From: Candidatus Ruthia sp. Cpac_8_S14
GTDB taxonomy: Bacteria > Pseudomonadota > Gammaproteobacteria > PS1 > Pseudothioglobaceae
DNA: 64,000 nt
Direction of reading: 5' to 3'
Assembly: GCA_021730205.1 (NCBI GenBank)
Contig: CP072533.1
Coordinates: forward strand, 711,380-775,379
Positions within the stretch are counted from its first letter, which is position 1; every line of letters begins with the position of its first letter. Below, piece after piece: positions 30,679 through 38,905 of the stretch. A program made the translations under genes and the position numbers. The notes under the pieces are model-generated. The model did no database searches, was not told the DNA's origin, and saw only the letters and a program-made list of their open reading frames with translations.

Positions 30679-31547
30679 TGACCAATAAAGAAATGACTTT
30701 TATTCAGCATTTAGCTGAACTTCGCAATATTTTATTGCGCTCGGTTATTGCTATTTTTGCTATTTTTATTGGCATTTTTCCCTTTGCTAATGAGGTTTAT
30801 GGTTTTATTGCAGCACCCATTATTAAGGTACTACCTCAAGATACTAACATTATTGCCATCGGTGTTATATCACCATTTTTAACACCCTTAAAAATGGCTC
30901 TCATTATTGCTGTCTATGCGGCTATGCCCTATCTTTTATACCAAATTTGGTCATTTATTGCACCTGCACTTTACAAGTACGAAAAACAAATGATTTTGCC
31001 TTTAGTTGTTTCATCAACCATTTTATTTTATGCAGGATTGTTGTTTTCTTTTTATATTGTTTTTCCTGTTATATTTGGTTTTCTGTCTAGTGTTGGTCCC
31101 AATATTGTCGACTTTACCCCAGATATTCAATACTACCTAGATTTTGTGCTCAAAGTTTCTTTTGCCTTTGGTGTGGCTTTTGAAGTGCCGATTGCCACCG
31201 TATTGTTGATTATGTTTGGCATTACAACAGTCGAGAAGCTAAAAAGTAATCGACCTTATGTCATTATTGGTGCTTTTGTTTTGGGTATGTTGTTAACACC
31301 GCCTGATATTATCTCTCAGACCTTAATCGCAATTCCAATATGGTTGTTATTTGAAGTAGGTCTAATTTTTGCACCATTATTCAAACAAAATAAACAAAAA
31401 ACGCCTGATGATGAGCCTTTTCCAAACTCTAGCAAAGCTTCTTCAGGAAAAGAGTCAGTTTCAGATGGTGATGATTGGAGTGATGATAAGATGGAGGCAG
31501 AAATGAAAAAGATTGATGCCGAAATGGAGAAGCTAGACAAAGAATAA
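30678..31547 (+). CDS. tatC: Sec-independent translocase protein TatC
   Basis: This 289-residue protein has six membrane helices and recognises the twin-arginine signal. The N-terminal HLAELRNILLRS and later FAFGVAFEVPI are conserved. It carries a charged C-terminal extension of about 50 residues (rich in Asp, Glu, Ser and Lys) beyond the last helix. It is the last gene of hisI-hisE-tatABC; the next genes converge. Confidence 0.95.
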   Translation: MTNKEMTFIQHLAELRNILLRSVIAIFAIFIGIFPFANEVYGFIAAPIIKVLPQDTNIIAIGVISPFLTPLKMALIIAVYAAMPYLLYQIWSFIAPALYKYEKQMILPLVVSSTILFYAGLLFSFYIVFPVIFGFLSSVGPNIVDFTPDIQYYLDFVLKVSFAFGVAFEVPIATVLLIMFGITTVEKLKSNRPYVIIGAFVLGMLLTPPDIISQTLIAIPIWLLFEVGLIFAPLFKQNKQKTPDDEPFPNSSKASSGKESVSDGDDWSDDKMEAEMKKIDAEMEKLDKE

Positions 31548-31551
31548 GGCT

Positions 31552-32136
31552 CTACTCTAACAACTCAAAAGCGTTAATCACACTTTCAGCCACATTAACA
31601 ATACGCTTGTTTTTATTCATGGCCATTTTACGTAACGATTGATAAGCTTCATCTTCATTAATGCCCTTATGCTGCATTAATAAGCCCTTGGCTTTTTCAA
31701 CTGCTTTACGCTCTGAAAGTTGATTACGAGTCGCATCCAGTTCGTCTTTAAGTGCTTGAAACTCTCTAAATCTAGCAATTGCTACATCAATAATGGGTTG
31801 CACTCTATTCTCTTCAAGCCCATCAACAATATAAGCATTCACGCCAGATTTAATGGCAGAACTCGCCATTCCGGGGTTTGATTCTTCGGTAAACATAACA
31901 ATAGGCTTGGGTTTGGTTTTGTTAATATCTGTTAAATTTGCAAATACCTGTTCATCAGGAATATCTGCATTAACAATCACCACATCCGCATGAGTCATTT
32001 CATTACTATCTTGCAAATTTACACTGTCGCTCATACGACAAATTACTTCATGACCCTTGTCTTGCAAAGCCCTACGTAACATGGCTGAGCGCCCTGTATT
32101 TTTATCAACTAGGATAATTTTTAAAGCAGCATTCAT
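31552..32136 (-). CDS. ANTAR-domain response regulator, NasT-like, with altered phospho-acceptor
   Basis: This 194-residue protein has an N-terminal receiver fold (residues 1-125), a coiled linker, and a C-terminal ANTAR RNA-binding domain (VEKAKGLLMQHKGINEDEAY). ANTAR proteins act as antiterminators by binding paired hairpins in leader RNAs, often for nitrogen assimilation genes. In the receiver, the strand normally ending in the phosphorylated Asp reads ADVVIVNADIPDE, with Asn at that position, so classical phosphorylation is doubtful. Its start overlaps the CBS gene stop by four bases. Confidence 0.88.
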   Translation of the reverse strand: MNAALKIILVDKNTGRSAMLRRALQDKGHEVICRMSDSVNLQDSNEMTHADVVIVNADIPDEQVFANLTDINKTKPKPIVMFTEESNPGMASSAIKSGVNAYIVDGLEENRVQPIIDVAIARFREFQALKDELDATRNQLSERKAVEKAKGLLMQHKGINEDEAYQSLRKMAMNKNKRIVNVAESVINAFELLE

Positions 32137-32573
32137 TTAATGCGTGATTTAAAAATAGCTCTATGTACGTCACCAATACTAACAATACCAACTAATTTAT
32201 TGTTGTGAGTTACTGGGATCCTTCTGAAATTTCTAAGCCACATGGTTGATGCTGCCTTAAGACAAGGCATGCTTAAATCAATACTAGCGACATCTTTAGT
32301 CATCAATTCGCCAACTTTAACATTCATTGTGTCTTTGTAATTACGCTCCATATTTTCAAAGTCAAAATGCGTATCGCTCATCACTTCATCTAATTTTGGA
32401 AACATGTGTTGTAGAATATCTTTTTCAGAGATAATGCCGACTAAATTGTTATCATCATCCACCACTGGCGCGCCACTAATATGATCCATCACCATGATAA
32501 TAGCAACCTCTTTGACCAGCTGATTAGGAGTGACTGTTTTTACATTGGTTGACATAATATCTTGAACTTGCAT
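32133..32573 (-). CDS. Tandem CBS-domain protein
   Basis: This 146-residue protein consists of two CBS domains (about residues 1-60 and 78-146), with ISGAPVVDDDNNLVGIISEKD in the first and RRIPVTHNNKLVGIVSIGD in the second. CBS pairs bind adenine nucleotides and sense energy status or regulate partners. It is the first gene of a two-gene unit with the ANTAR regulator, which suggests a linked regulatory role, but its ligand is unknown. The start at 32573 gives the expected N-terminal strand. Confidence 0.9.
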   Translation of the reverse strand: MQVQDIMSTNVKTVTPNQLVKEVAIIMVMDHISGAPVVDDDNNLVGIISEKDILQHMFPKLDEVMSDTHFDFENMERNYKDTMNVKVGELMTKDVASIDLSMPCLKAASTMWLRNFRRIPVTHNNKLVGIVSIGDVHRAIFKSRIK

Positions 32574-32859
32574 GTTTATACCTCAGTATCTTTTATCAAA
32601 ACTTTTATTCTACCTGATTTCTCTTAAGTTCAAATAAAACATAAGACAGAATATTTTATGTTTTATTGATAAAAGTTATAACAACTTTTTATATAAAACC
32701 AAACTTAGCCAGTAACACAGAATTCTTTAATACATTAAAAACTTTTGCTGATACTAAAAACAACATGGTTCCCACTATCACCATCTGTTGGTTTAAATCT
32801 ATTCCAAGCAATGGCATAATCAAGTTCACCCATAGATTTGGCAAGTGTTATAGAATGGT

Positions 32860-32998
32860 AATAGGAGAAAAAACCATGATGCCAGGACCATTTGAACTGA
32901 TTATCATTTTAGTAATCGTACTACTTCTTTTTGGCGGAAAGCGCTTAAAAGATATTGGTGGTGATTTGGGCAACGCCATTAAAGGCTTTAAAAAATCT
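32860..32998 (+). repeat. Inserted second copy of the tatA 5' segment
   Basis: 139 bases match 30144-30282 at 138 positions. The copy keeps the ribosome site and start (32876) and would encode the TatA membrane and amphipathic helices, then LLLSL and a stop at 33016 (46 residues). Removing it exactly rejoins the porin frame (KDSN then NHSITLAK on the minus strand), so it is an insertion into the porin gene. Confidence 0.9.
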
Positions 32999-33280
32999 TT
33001 ATTACTATCTTTATAATCGTCATATACCAATGTGGTCTCTATTCCTGATAATTCTAAATTATCATTTGTGCCATCAATAACCCTTTATTGAATCAATTCA
33101 AAGCCCTTGTAAGGATACGCCCACATAAACTTCCTCAAAATTAGCAGCAGTTGCACTCGGGTATTGATAGCCAACTTTATAATCAGCCTGCTTATAATTC
33201 ATGGCATATGAACCATATGAATTCATTTCAATAGAAGCGTCTTTTCCGTTAGTGTCTTTAAAACTAACATTTTTCCAACT

Positions 33281-33325
33281 ATTGTATTGTATTGTATTGT
33301 ATTGTATTGTATTGTATTGTATTGT
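33281..33325. repeat. Pentanucleotide microsatellite (ATTGT)9
   Basis: Nine perfect ATTGT units (ACAAT on the porin coding strand). Five is not a multiple of three, so each gained or lost unit changes frame; three units encode TIQYN. At nine copies the flanking porin frames do not match. Confidence 0.97.
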
Positions 33326-33601
33326 TAATATCATAATCCAATCCATCTGAGATAGTCACTTCTTTCTCATGATTGTTTGCACTATCAATATGTTGTGCTA
33401 GTTCTTCTCTCCAAATGTAGTCATTAATAATAGTAATATTGTCACTAATTGGCGATTGTACTTCTTCAGCTAAAAATGTAAAACTCATTGTTGAGATTAA
33501 ACCAATTACTGAATAATACCTTCTTTGTCTTATTTTAATTTTAAAAATTTTATTTAAAGTAAGTACCAAAAACGCTTATTCTTTTGTATTGCTTGTTATC
33601 T

Positions 33602-34031
33602 TTATTTGGAAAATTCAGGATAAGCTTTCAAGCCACATTCTGAAATATCAACACCTGAGAATTCTTCTTCAGAGGCTCGAATACTCATCATTGCTTTAAG
33701 TACTAACCACAACACCATTTGTGAAGTGTCAATACTCAGATAAAGATTGTTCCTGAACCTGCAAATGACATGCCAGCATTGCTTAATAGCACTGCTAGCA
33801 AACGCCATAAACCAACCACGCCATGGATAGAAATTGCACCTGAAACAATTGACATTGCTGTTTGCAGCAAAAACGACTTGAAAGTAAAAATCTGCTGCAT
33901 TTGAATATTTATCGCCCGTACCACTAATACCAGTCTAGCATCGAAAAACCAGTAGAAATCCACATAACCAACGCGCCCATTACTAAAAAGTATCTAGGGC
34001 GAATTGCATTTCAATTAATACATTTTTCCAT
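33602..34031 (-). pseudogene. Ammonium transporter (AmtB paralogue), internally deleted
   Basis: A ribosome site (AAGGAGACAAC) precedes ATG 34031. The reading then passes through FLVMGALVMWISTGFSMLDW, a stop, NAADFYFQVVFAA in another frame, and ISIHGVVGLWRLLAVLLSNAGM, which is the late conserved HGxxG region of Amt proteins. The end, ISECGLKAYPEFSK, is the usual C-terminal tail. Only about 140 codons remain of more than 400. It lies directly downstream of an intact PII gene, so this was a glnK-amtB pair; the working pair is at 38.9-40.5 kb. Confidence 0.85.
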
Positions 34032-34040
34032 GTTGTCTCC

Positions 34041-34388
34041 TTATAGTGCTACTGAGCCAGTCTCACCCGTACGAATACGAAGCACTTGTTCTAATGATGA
34101 AATAAATATTTTTCCATCGCCAATTTTTCCATCGCCTTCTGATTTAGCAGCGGTGCTAATAGCCTCAACCACGCCATCAACTTGATTTGCTGCAATGGCA
34201 ATTTCTAGTTTAACTTTAGGTAAAAAATCCACCGTATATTCTGCACCACGATAAAGTTCTGTATGTCCTTTTTGACGACCAAAGCCTTTGACTTCTATAA
34301 CTGTAATACCTGAAACACCCATATCAGAAAGCGCCTCTCTAACATCATTAAGCTTAAACGGCTTAATGATTGCTGTTACCATTTTCAT
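34041..34388 (-). CDS. glnK: Nitrogen regulatory protein PII (first copy)
   Basis: This 115-residue trimeric signal protein reports 2-oxoglutarate and ATP/ADP. The N-terminal [19 protein letters not shown] and the T-loop [15 protein letters not shown] (with the uridylylated Tyr) are intact. The B-loop region reads [13 protein letters not shown], three residues longer than in the other copy in this window. Its former partner amtB, ten bases downstream, is dead, so it must act on another target or be redundant. A possible leader terminator lies 28 bases before its start. Confidence 0.93.
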   Translation of the reverse strand: MKMVTAIIKPFKLNDVREALSDMGVSGITVIEVKGFGRQKGHTELYRGAEYTVDFLPKVKLEIAIAANQVDGVVEAISTAAKSEGDGKIGDGKIFISSLEQVLRIRTGETGSVAL

Positions 34389-34410
34389 TTAATTTCTCCT
34401 TTTTTAAAAA

Positions 34411-34465
34411 CAAAAAAGCCAGTCATATTATGCTTGTAAAAAAATACAAACTTAACGACTGGCTT
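34411..34465 (-). terminator. Strong intrinsic terminator between ligase gene and first glnK
   Basis: AAGCCAGTC (34416-34424) pairs perfectly with GACTGGCTT (34457-34465), with an inner TTGTA/TACAA hairpin. On the minus strand it is followed by TTTTTT-G-TTTTT. It ends the ligase transcript or a short leader RNA; only 23 bases separate the T-run from the glnK start. Confidence 0.75.
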
Positions 34466-34691
34466 CAATACCTTATTTTCAGTTCCATCATGAAACTGAC
34501 AAAAGAACGCCTATCTAACATGCCTTTTACAAGAAATCTAAATAAACGTCTATGTTCTTTCTTTACCAAGCAACCCGCCTTTGGGGCATTAACTGCTAGC
34601 AATTATAGCCATAAAAACAAATGCAATGCTTTTTTTATTAAAAAAAACTCCAATTGTACCATGAGCACTATTTGTACTCATTATTGCATGA
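34466..34691 (-). ncRNA. Possible leader or small RNA upstream of first glnK
   Basis: This stretch holds no convincing gene. A minus-strand TATAAT (34602-34607) would start a transcript near 34595 that ends at the terminator at 34411, about 185 nt. Within it, AAAGAAC can pair with GTTCTTT, and CAGTTTC with GGAACTG around an ATGAT loop. An open minus-strand stretch of about 40 codons also spans it, so a decayed coding fragment is the alternative. Confidence 0.3.
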
Positions 34692-36587
34692 TTAAATTTT
34701 AGATAAATAATCAGCTTCAGTCATTACTGCTACGCCAAATTTTTCAGCATCTTGGATTTTCTTTTGTCCAACTTTATCACCAATAACTAAATAATCTATT
34801 TTAGCACTAATGGCAATTGAAACTTTAATACCAATTGACTTAGCGTGTTTTTTCATATCATTTCTTGAATAGCTCATTTTGCCAGTAAAAACAATCCTTT
34901 TATCAAATAGTTCATGTGCTAATGTTTGTAAATCTTTAGTTAATAAAGTTGTTTCCAAATTAAAACCATATCGATATAATCGATTAAACTCATCAATAAT
35001 AGAAATTAACCCTTGTACAATTATTTGCGCTGTTAATTCAGCAAAGCCATCAATATTAGCTATTTGCTCTAAATTTAAATCAAAAATATCATTCAGATGA
35101 TGGGACTTTAAAAGGTTTTCACAATTGCCCAAACCCATTCGATATACACCAAATGCTGCTAAAAAACGCCAGTCTTCAACCTGCTCACTAACAGAGCGAT
35201 TTAACTGGTTAATAAGATTCATACTGGTCTTTTCACCAAATCCCATTGTCACTAAATGCTCTATATTTAAAGCATAAATTTGTGAAACTGACCTAATATC
35301 ATATGCATATAGCTTTTTAATAGTAACAATACCAAAACCGTCATTATTAGCCAATATCTTAAAAAAATAGGCCATCTTCCCAACAATTTGAGCAGGACAA
35401 TTTTTATGATTAATGCATGTTAGAAAGCCTGATTCCCAAACAAGTGACTTACTACAGCTTGGACAATTATCAGGAATATCAACAGGCATAGGCTTTAATA
35501 CGGATATAATTTTAGGGATAACCAGCCCAGAACGAGTTAACTCAACTACACTACCTGCACCAAGACCTTGTTCTTTCACCAACCTATAATGATGCCCTGT
35601 TGCACGAACAATAGTTGCACCACTTAACAAGGTAGGTTCTAGTTCTACTACTGGGGTTATTTTTCCACTACGTCCTACTTGAGGTGTCACGCTGAGCACT
35701 TTAACGTGTGCTTTGTCTTTGTTTTCTTTAAAGGCAATTTGCCAACGGTGGAATTTTCGATTAGCACCCATTTGTGTTTTTAAATTAGCATTAATGACCT
35801 CAAAAACTACACCATCTACATCAAAATCTACCATCACCAATACCTGAGCAACAATTTGGTCAAATTTAGCAACCAATTCAGCTGCAGAACCTGACCAAAT
35901 AGGTAATCGAACAAACGGGACAAACAAAGCGGCCTTATCTATAATGGCCTTTTGAGCTTGCTCATTTAAGATTTTTTCTTTAATAAGACTAGCTTGAAAA
36001 TTACGTGGATATTCAAAATTGTGTGCTAAATATTTTTCAAAATAGCTTTTCTTAATCACAATTTCACCGGCACCAAGTCCACGCTTAGCATCGTTAAAAA
36101 CACACAAACCTCGCTCGAATACCCGGGAAATATCGCTGCCTTTTTTACCATCACCCCGTGTGTAAAGCCGATTACCATCATCAAATCCAGCAAAACCATC
36201 TAGTTTAGGCGTGGCTTTAATTTGAATGTCATTCAAATTCAGCCCAATCTGCATAGCTGATTTTTTTAACCGTTCTATCCATTTGCTTATTTCATCCCAT
36301 GAATATGCCTTGTCAATGGAAAGCATTTCCTTTGGTAACAAGACTTTTTCCTCAGAAAAAGACCACCCCTCTGGCTCTATAGACTTGAGTAACAGATTGT
36401 CGGGGTCTCTATCCTTAAGTGCAGCAAGATAAATAAAATCATAATCTTGGTCGCTAATAATAGGCTTTCCAGCTCGATAAGCTAGATTGGCTATTTGGCA
36501 AAATTGTGCTAATTCTTCATCTAATAACTCATCCGTCAATATCTCTTGGTGGATGAGTTTATCAACAATGTCTTGTGACAACACCAC
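34692..36587 (-). CDS. Divergent NAD-dependent DNA ligase (LigA-like)
   Basis: This 631-residue protein has all main LigA parts: an Ia-like N terminus (ISDQDYDFIY), adenylation lysine in PKLDGFAG, TRGDGKKGSD, DFDVDGVV, an OB fold with QVGRSGKITPVVELEPT, a four-Cys zinc site (CPSCSKSLVW plus CINHKNCPAQ), HhH repeats, and a C-terminal BRCT domain (KRIVFTGKMSYSRNDM). It seals nicks using NAD. It is shorter and more diverged than typical LigA, for example YPRNFQASL where NPRNAAAGSL is usual. It may be a second ligase; no other lies in this window. Confidence 0.85.
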   Translation of the reverse strand: MVLSQDIVDKLIHQEILTDELLDEELAQFCQIANLAYRAGKPIISDQDYDFIYLAALKDRDPDNLLLKSIEPEGWSFSEEKVLLPKEMLSIDKAYSWDEISKWIERLKKSAMQIGLNLNDIQIKATPKLDGFAGFDDGNRLYTRGDGKKGSDISRVFERGLCVFNDAKRGLGAGEIVIKKSYFEKYLAHNFEYPRNFQASLIKEKILNEQAQKAIIDKAALFVPFVRLPIWSGSAAELVAKFDQIVAQVLVMVDFDVDGVVFEVINANLKTQMGANRKFHRWQIAFKENKDKAHVKVLSVTPQVGRSGKITPVVELEPTLLSGATIVRATGHHYRLVKEQGLGAGSVVELTRSGLVIPKIISVLKPMPVDIPDNCPSCSKSLVWESGFLTCINHKNCPAQIVGKMAYFFKILANNDGFGIVTIKKLYAYDIRSVSQIYALNIEHLVTMGFGEKTSMNLINQLNRSVSEQVEDWRFLAAFGVYRMGLGNCENLLKSHHLNDIFDLNLEQIANIDGFAELTAQIIVQGLISIIDEFNRLYRYGFNLETTLLTKDLQTLAHELFDKRIVFTGKMSYSRNDMKKHAKSIGIKVSIAISAKIDYLVIGDKVGQKKIQDAEKFGVAVMTEADYLSKI

Positions 36588-36598
36588 CCTTTATTTAA

Positions 36599-37735
36599 CT
36601 AAAACTGCTTAGCAATATCGCCTAAGAACTGATAACTAAAGTCAATTGTTGCCTGCTTATTCTCTTCAGATAAATCGTTAAAGTAAACTTCTGTTATATT
36701 GCTACCAACTTGCCTAACAACAATTTGAAAAGATTTTTCAATCGCATCATCGCCAAACAATTTTGAGAATATATCCTTATCCTCTTCTTTAACAACATTG
36801 ATATAAAAACTACCCTCTTTAACATCTTTATCCTCAACATCAATACCAAGTTGGTCCAATGCCCAGCCGACATTATTCCAAGTTTCATATTGCGTTAATA
36901 AGAACACTAACTTGGCATAACCACTAATACTTTTAGCAATCTTCACCGTTAACTCTTGTCGTTCTCTAGCGGCCATAATTTTCTCTCTAGCAAGTGCATG
37001 GTCACTACCTAAAAAGATCATTAATCGATATAGCATTTCTGTTTCAAGTGTGTAATCTTTGACTCTGGATTGCCAAATAGTATTCTCATCATCACTACCT
37101 TTATTGATTAATACTTCTTGCATTGAAGTAAGTGATAAATAAACCTCGGTTTTATTGCCATTGTCAGTCGACTCAATACGAAGTCTATATTTATCAGCAA
37201 TCGGTAGTGTATATCTAGTTTTTGTTACCTTTCTAAGCATAGAATGAATAAAACCCAAAGATTGATCAGAAATTCCTGGATGGTTTTCTAAAAAATCAGT
37301 CTCCATAACACCAATTTTTTTATTAGCTTTCTTGATAATAAAGCCGTGAGATTTAAAGAAACTTTTGGTCAGCCCCCACACTGCATCTGGTTTTTTATCA
37401 ACCACTAGCCAACGAAGACTACCGGATTTCTTCACCTCAATATTAGAAAACGTTTTTAAAATACTTGAAGCTTCTTTAGTTACGCTACCTTTTTCAGAAA
37501 AACTAATCAAATTCTCTTGAATATTAGCAACATACTCACTTAACTTTAAGGCATTTTGGGCATTGGGTTTGGTTAAATCCGGTGGGACTTCTAAAGAAGT
37601 TAATGTTTTATTTGAATAATATTTAATATCTCTTTCGCCAAGTCCGTCTTGTTTTTGTATTTCTTTACTACCTGAAGAAATACAACCACCTAAAGAAAAC
37701 ACCAAAAGCAATGTTGTTAATTTTCTGATTACCAT
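36599..37735 (-). CDS. bamC: Outer-membrane assembly lipoprotein BamC
   Basis: The ATG at 37735 gives 378 residues with a signal peptide and lipobox LGGC, so Cys-19 or thereabouts would be lipidated. An unstructured LEVPPDLTKP segment, which in E. coli BamC binds BamD, is followed by two helix-grip domains. BamC is part of the BAM complex that inserts beta-barrel proteins. It follows dapA by two bases, the classic dapA-bamC (nlpB) pair. The longer upstream frame overlaps dapA and lacks the lipobox position, so it was rejected. Confidence 0.9.
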   Translation of the reverse strand: MVIRKLTTLLLVFSLGGCISSGSKEIQKQDGLGERDIKYYSNKTLTSLEVPPDLTKPNAQNALKLSEYVANIQENLISFSEKGSVTKEASSILKTFSNIEVKKSGSLRWLVVDKKPDAVWGLTKSFFKSHGFIIKKANKKIGVMETDFLENHPGISDQSLGFIHSMLRKVTKTRYTLPIADKYRLRIESTDNGNKTEVYLSLTSMQEVLINKGSDDENTIWQSRVKDYTLETEMLYRLMIFLGSDHALAREKIMAARERQELTVKIAKSISGYAKLVFLLTQYETWNNVGWALDQLGIDVEDKDVKEGSFYINVVKEEDKDIFSKLFGDDAIEKSFQIVVRQVGSNITEVYFNDLSEENKQATIDFSYQFLGDIAKQF

Positions 37736-37737
37736 TA

Positions 37738-38628
37738 TTATATAACTCCTAAATTGGATAAATCTTGCTTTAGCATTGCTTGAGCTTGTTGTGATAATAC
37801 CGTTAAGGGTAAACGAATACCATGGTTGCACTTGCCCATTTTAAACATTGCCCATTTAACAGGGATTGGATTAGACTCAATAAACAAATGTTGATGCAAA
37901 TCAGTCAGTGCTGCATTGGTTAATTCTGCTAATTCTCTGTCACTCTCAAACGCAAATTGATAGGCAGAAGCTACCTGCTTTGGTGCAACATTAGCCGTCA
38001 CAGAAATACCACCATGTCCGCCCATTAAAATAAATTCAACTGCTGTTGCATCATTGCCACTATAAAGCAAAAAATCATCTGCACATTGTTCAATCAATAC
38101 CTTTGCAACATTCAAATCACCCGTTGCATCTTTAATGCCAATGATATTATCAATGTTGGACAAACGAAGTGCTGTTTCTACACAGAGGTCAACTGCTGTT
38201 CTACTGGGCACATTATATAAAATTTGATCAATATCTACTGTTTCAGCAATCAACTTATAATGCTGATATAACCCCTCTTGAGTCGGCCTATTGTAATACG
38301 GTGTGACTAAAAGGCAAGCATCCGCACCAATTGCTTTAGCAGCTTTAGTAAGTTCAATAGCTTCAGAAGTCGAATTTGCGCCCGTGCCAACAATGACTGG
38401 AATATGCGAATTAGCAAATTCAACCGTTGCCCGCATCACTTCAATATGCTCATCCCGGTTAAGCGTTGCATTCTCACCTGTGGTGCCCATCGAGACAATT
38501 GCCTTGGTGCCAGCATCAATATGAAACGCCACCAATGATCTTAACGCACCAAAATCTATCGACCCATCATCAAACATCGGGGTGATTAGAGCAACCATTG
38601 AGCCAGTTAGTGGGTGATTTATGCGCAC
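37738..38628 (-). CDS. dapA: 4-hydroxy-tetrahydrodipicolinate synthase
   Basis: This 296-residue class I aldolase condenses pyruvate with aspartate semialdehyde in lysine and diaminopimelate synthesis. The Schiff-base lysine is in IIGIKDATGDL, the catalytic Tyr in YNVPSRTAVD, and the Thr pair in MGTTGENATL. dapE is elsewhere in the window (43.5 kb), so the pathway looks retained for peptidoglycan. It is cotranscribed with bamC. Confidence 0.97.
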   Translation of the reverse strand: MRINHPLTGSMVALITPMFDDGSIDFGALRSLVAFHIDAGTKAIVSMGTTGENATLNRDEHIEVMRATVEFANSHIPVIVGTGANSTSEAIELTKAAKAIGADACLLVTPYYNRPTQEGLYQHYKLIAETVDIDQILYNVPSRTAVDLCVETALRLSNIDNIIGIKDATGDLNVAKVLIEQCADDFLLYSGNDATAVEFILMGGHGGISVTANVAPKQVASAYQFAFESDRELAELTNAALTDLHQHLFIESNPIPVKWAMFKMGKCNHGIRLPLTVLSQQAQAMLKQDLSNLGVI

Positions 38629-38662
38629 TTTGATTACTTAATAAAACTAATTAGTGTGAATT

Positions 38663-38822
38663 GAAACCATTGCATTAACTCAGTGCGACTTAGAAAAATG
38701 TAGAGCATAGTGGGTTTTTCATCCAAAAATAAAGAGAATAACCAGCTATTTGACGAGTTTTTGGGTAAAAAAAGTACTGTTTTATACGTTTCATAAATTG
38801 TAATGAGTTAAGCAATGGTTTC
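38663..38822. mobile_element. MITE-like element with 19-bp terminal inverted repeats
   Basis: GAAACCATTGCATTAACTCA (38663-38682) is mirrored by TGAGTTAAGCAATGGTTTC (38804-38822): 19 of 20 positions with a one-base bulge. The element is 160 bp, has no ORF, and is flanked on both sides by ATT, a possible 3-bp target duplication. It lies in the intergenic space between amtB and dapA. A transcribed long hairpin is the alternative reading. Confidence 0.5.
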
Positions 38823-38855
38823 ATTATATACGAATCCGTTTTTACCAACACAAAA

Positions 38856-38886
38856 AACCTGCTAATAGCCTAATAATTAGCAGGTT
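38856..38886 (-). terminator. Intrinsic terminator after amtB
   Basis: AACCTGCTAAT (38856-38866) and ATTAGCAGGTT (38876-38886) form an 11-bp perfect stem with a nine-base loop; on the minus strand TTTTTTG follows. It starts about 20 bases after the amtB stop. Confidence 0.85.
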
Positions 38887-38905
38887 CAATTAAATTTAGT
38901 TTGGC

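Larger units (their letters stand above)
32735..33569 (-). pseudogene. TorF-type outer-membrane porin, broken by repeat, frameshift and insertion
   Basis: From a TTG at 33569 the minus strand encodes a signal-like segment, ITIINDYIWR and ISDGLDYDI, then a nine-copy ACAAT repeat. The next part (KDASIEMNSYGSYAMNY, YPSATAANFEEVYVGVSLQG) is in another frame. A further shift and a TAA lead to VIDGTNDNLELSGIETTLVY. The gene is then split by a 139-base tatA copy and ends SMGELDYAIAWNRF with a final KSF, a beta-barrel C terminus. The strand pattern fits TIGR02001/TorF porins. Confidence 0.75.

Noticed and set aside
33281..33325. The ATTGT array as a CRISPR
   Set aside because: Units are five bases with no spacers.
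34370..34702. Plus-strand ORF across the glnK leader
   Set aside because: It begins inside antisense glnK, crosses the terminator hairpin and shows no family features.
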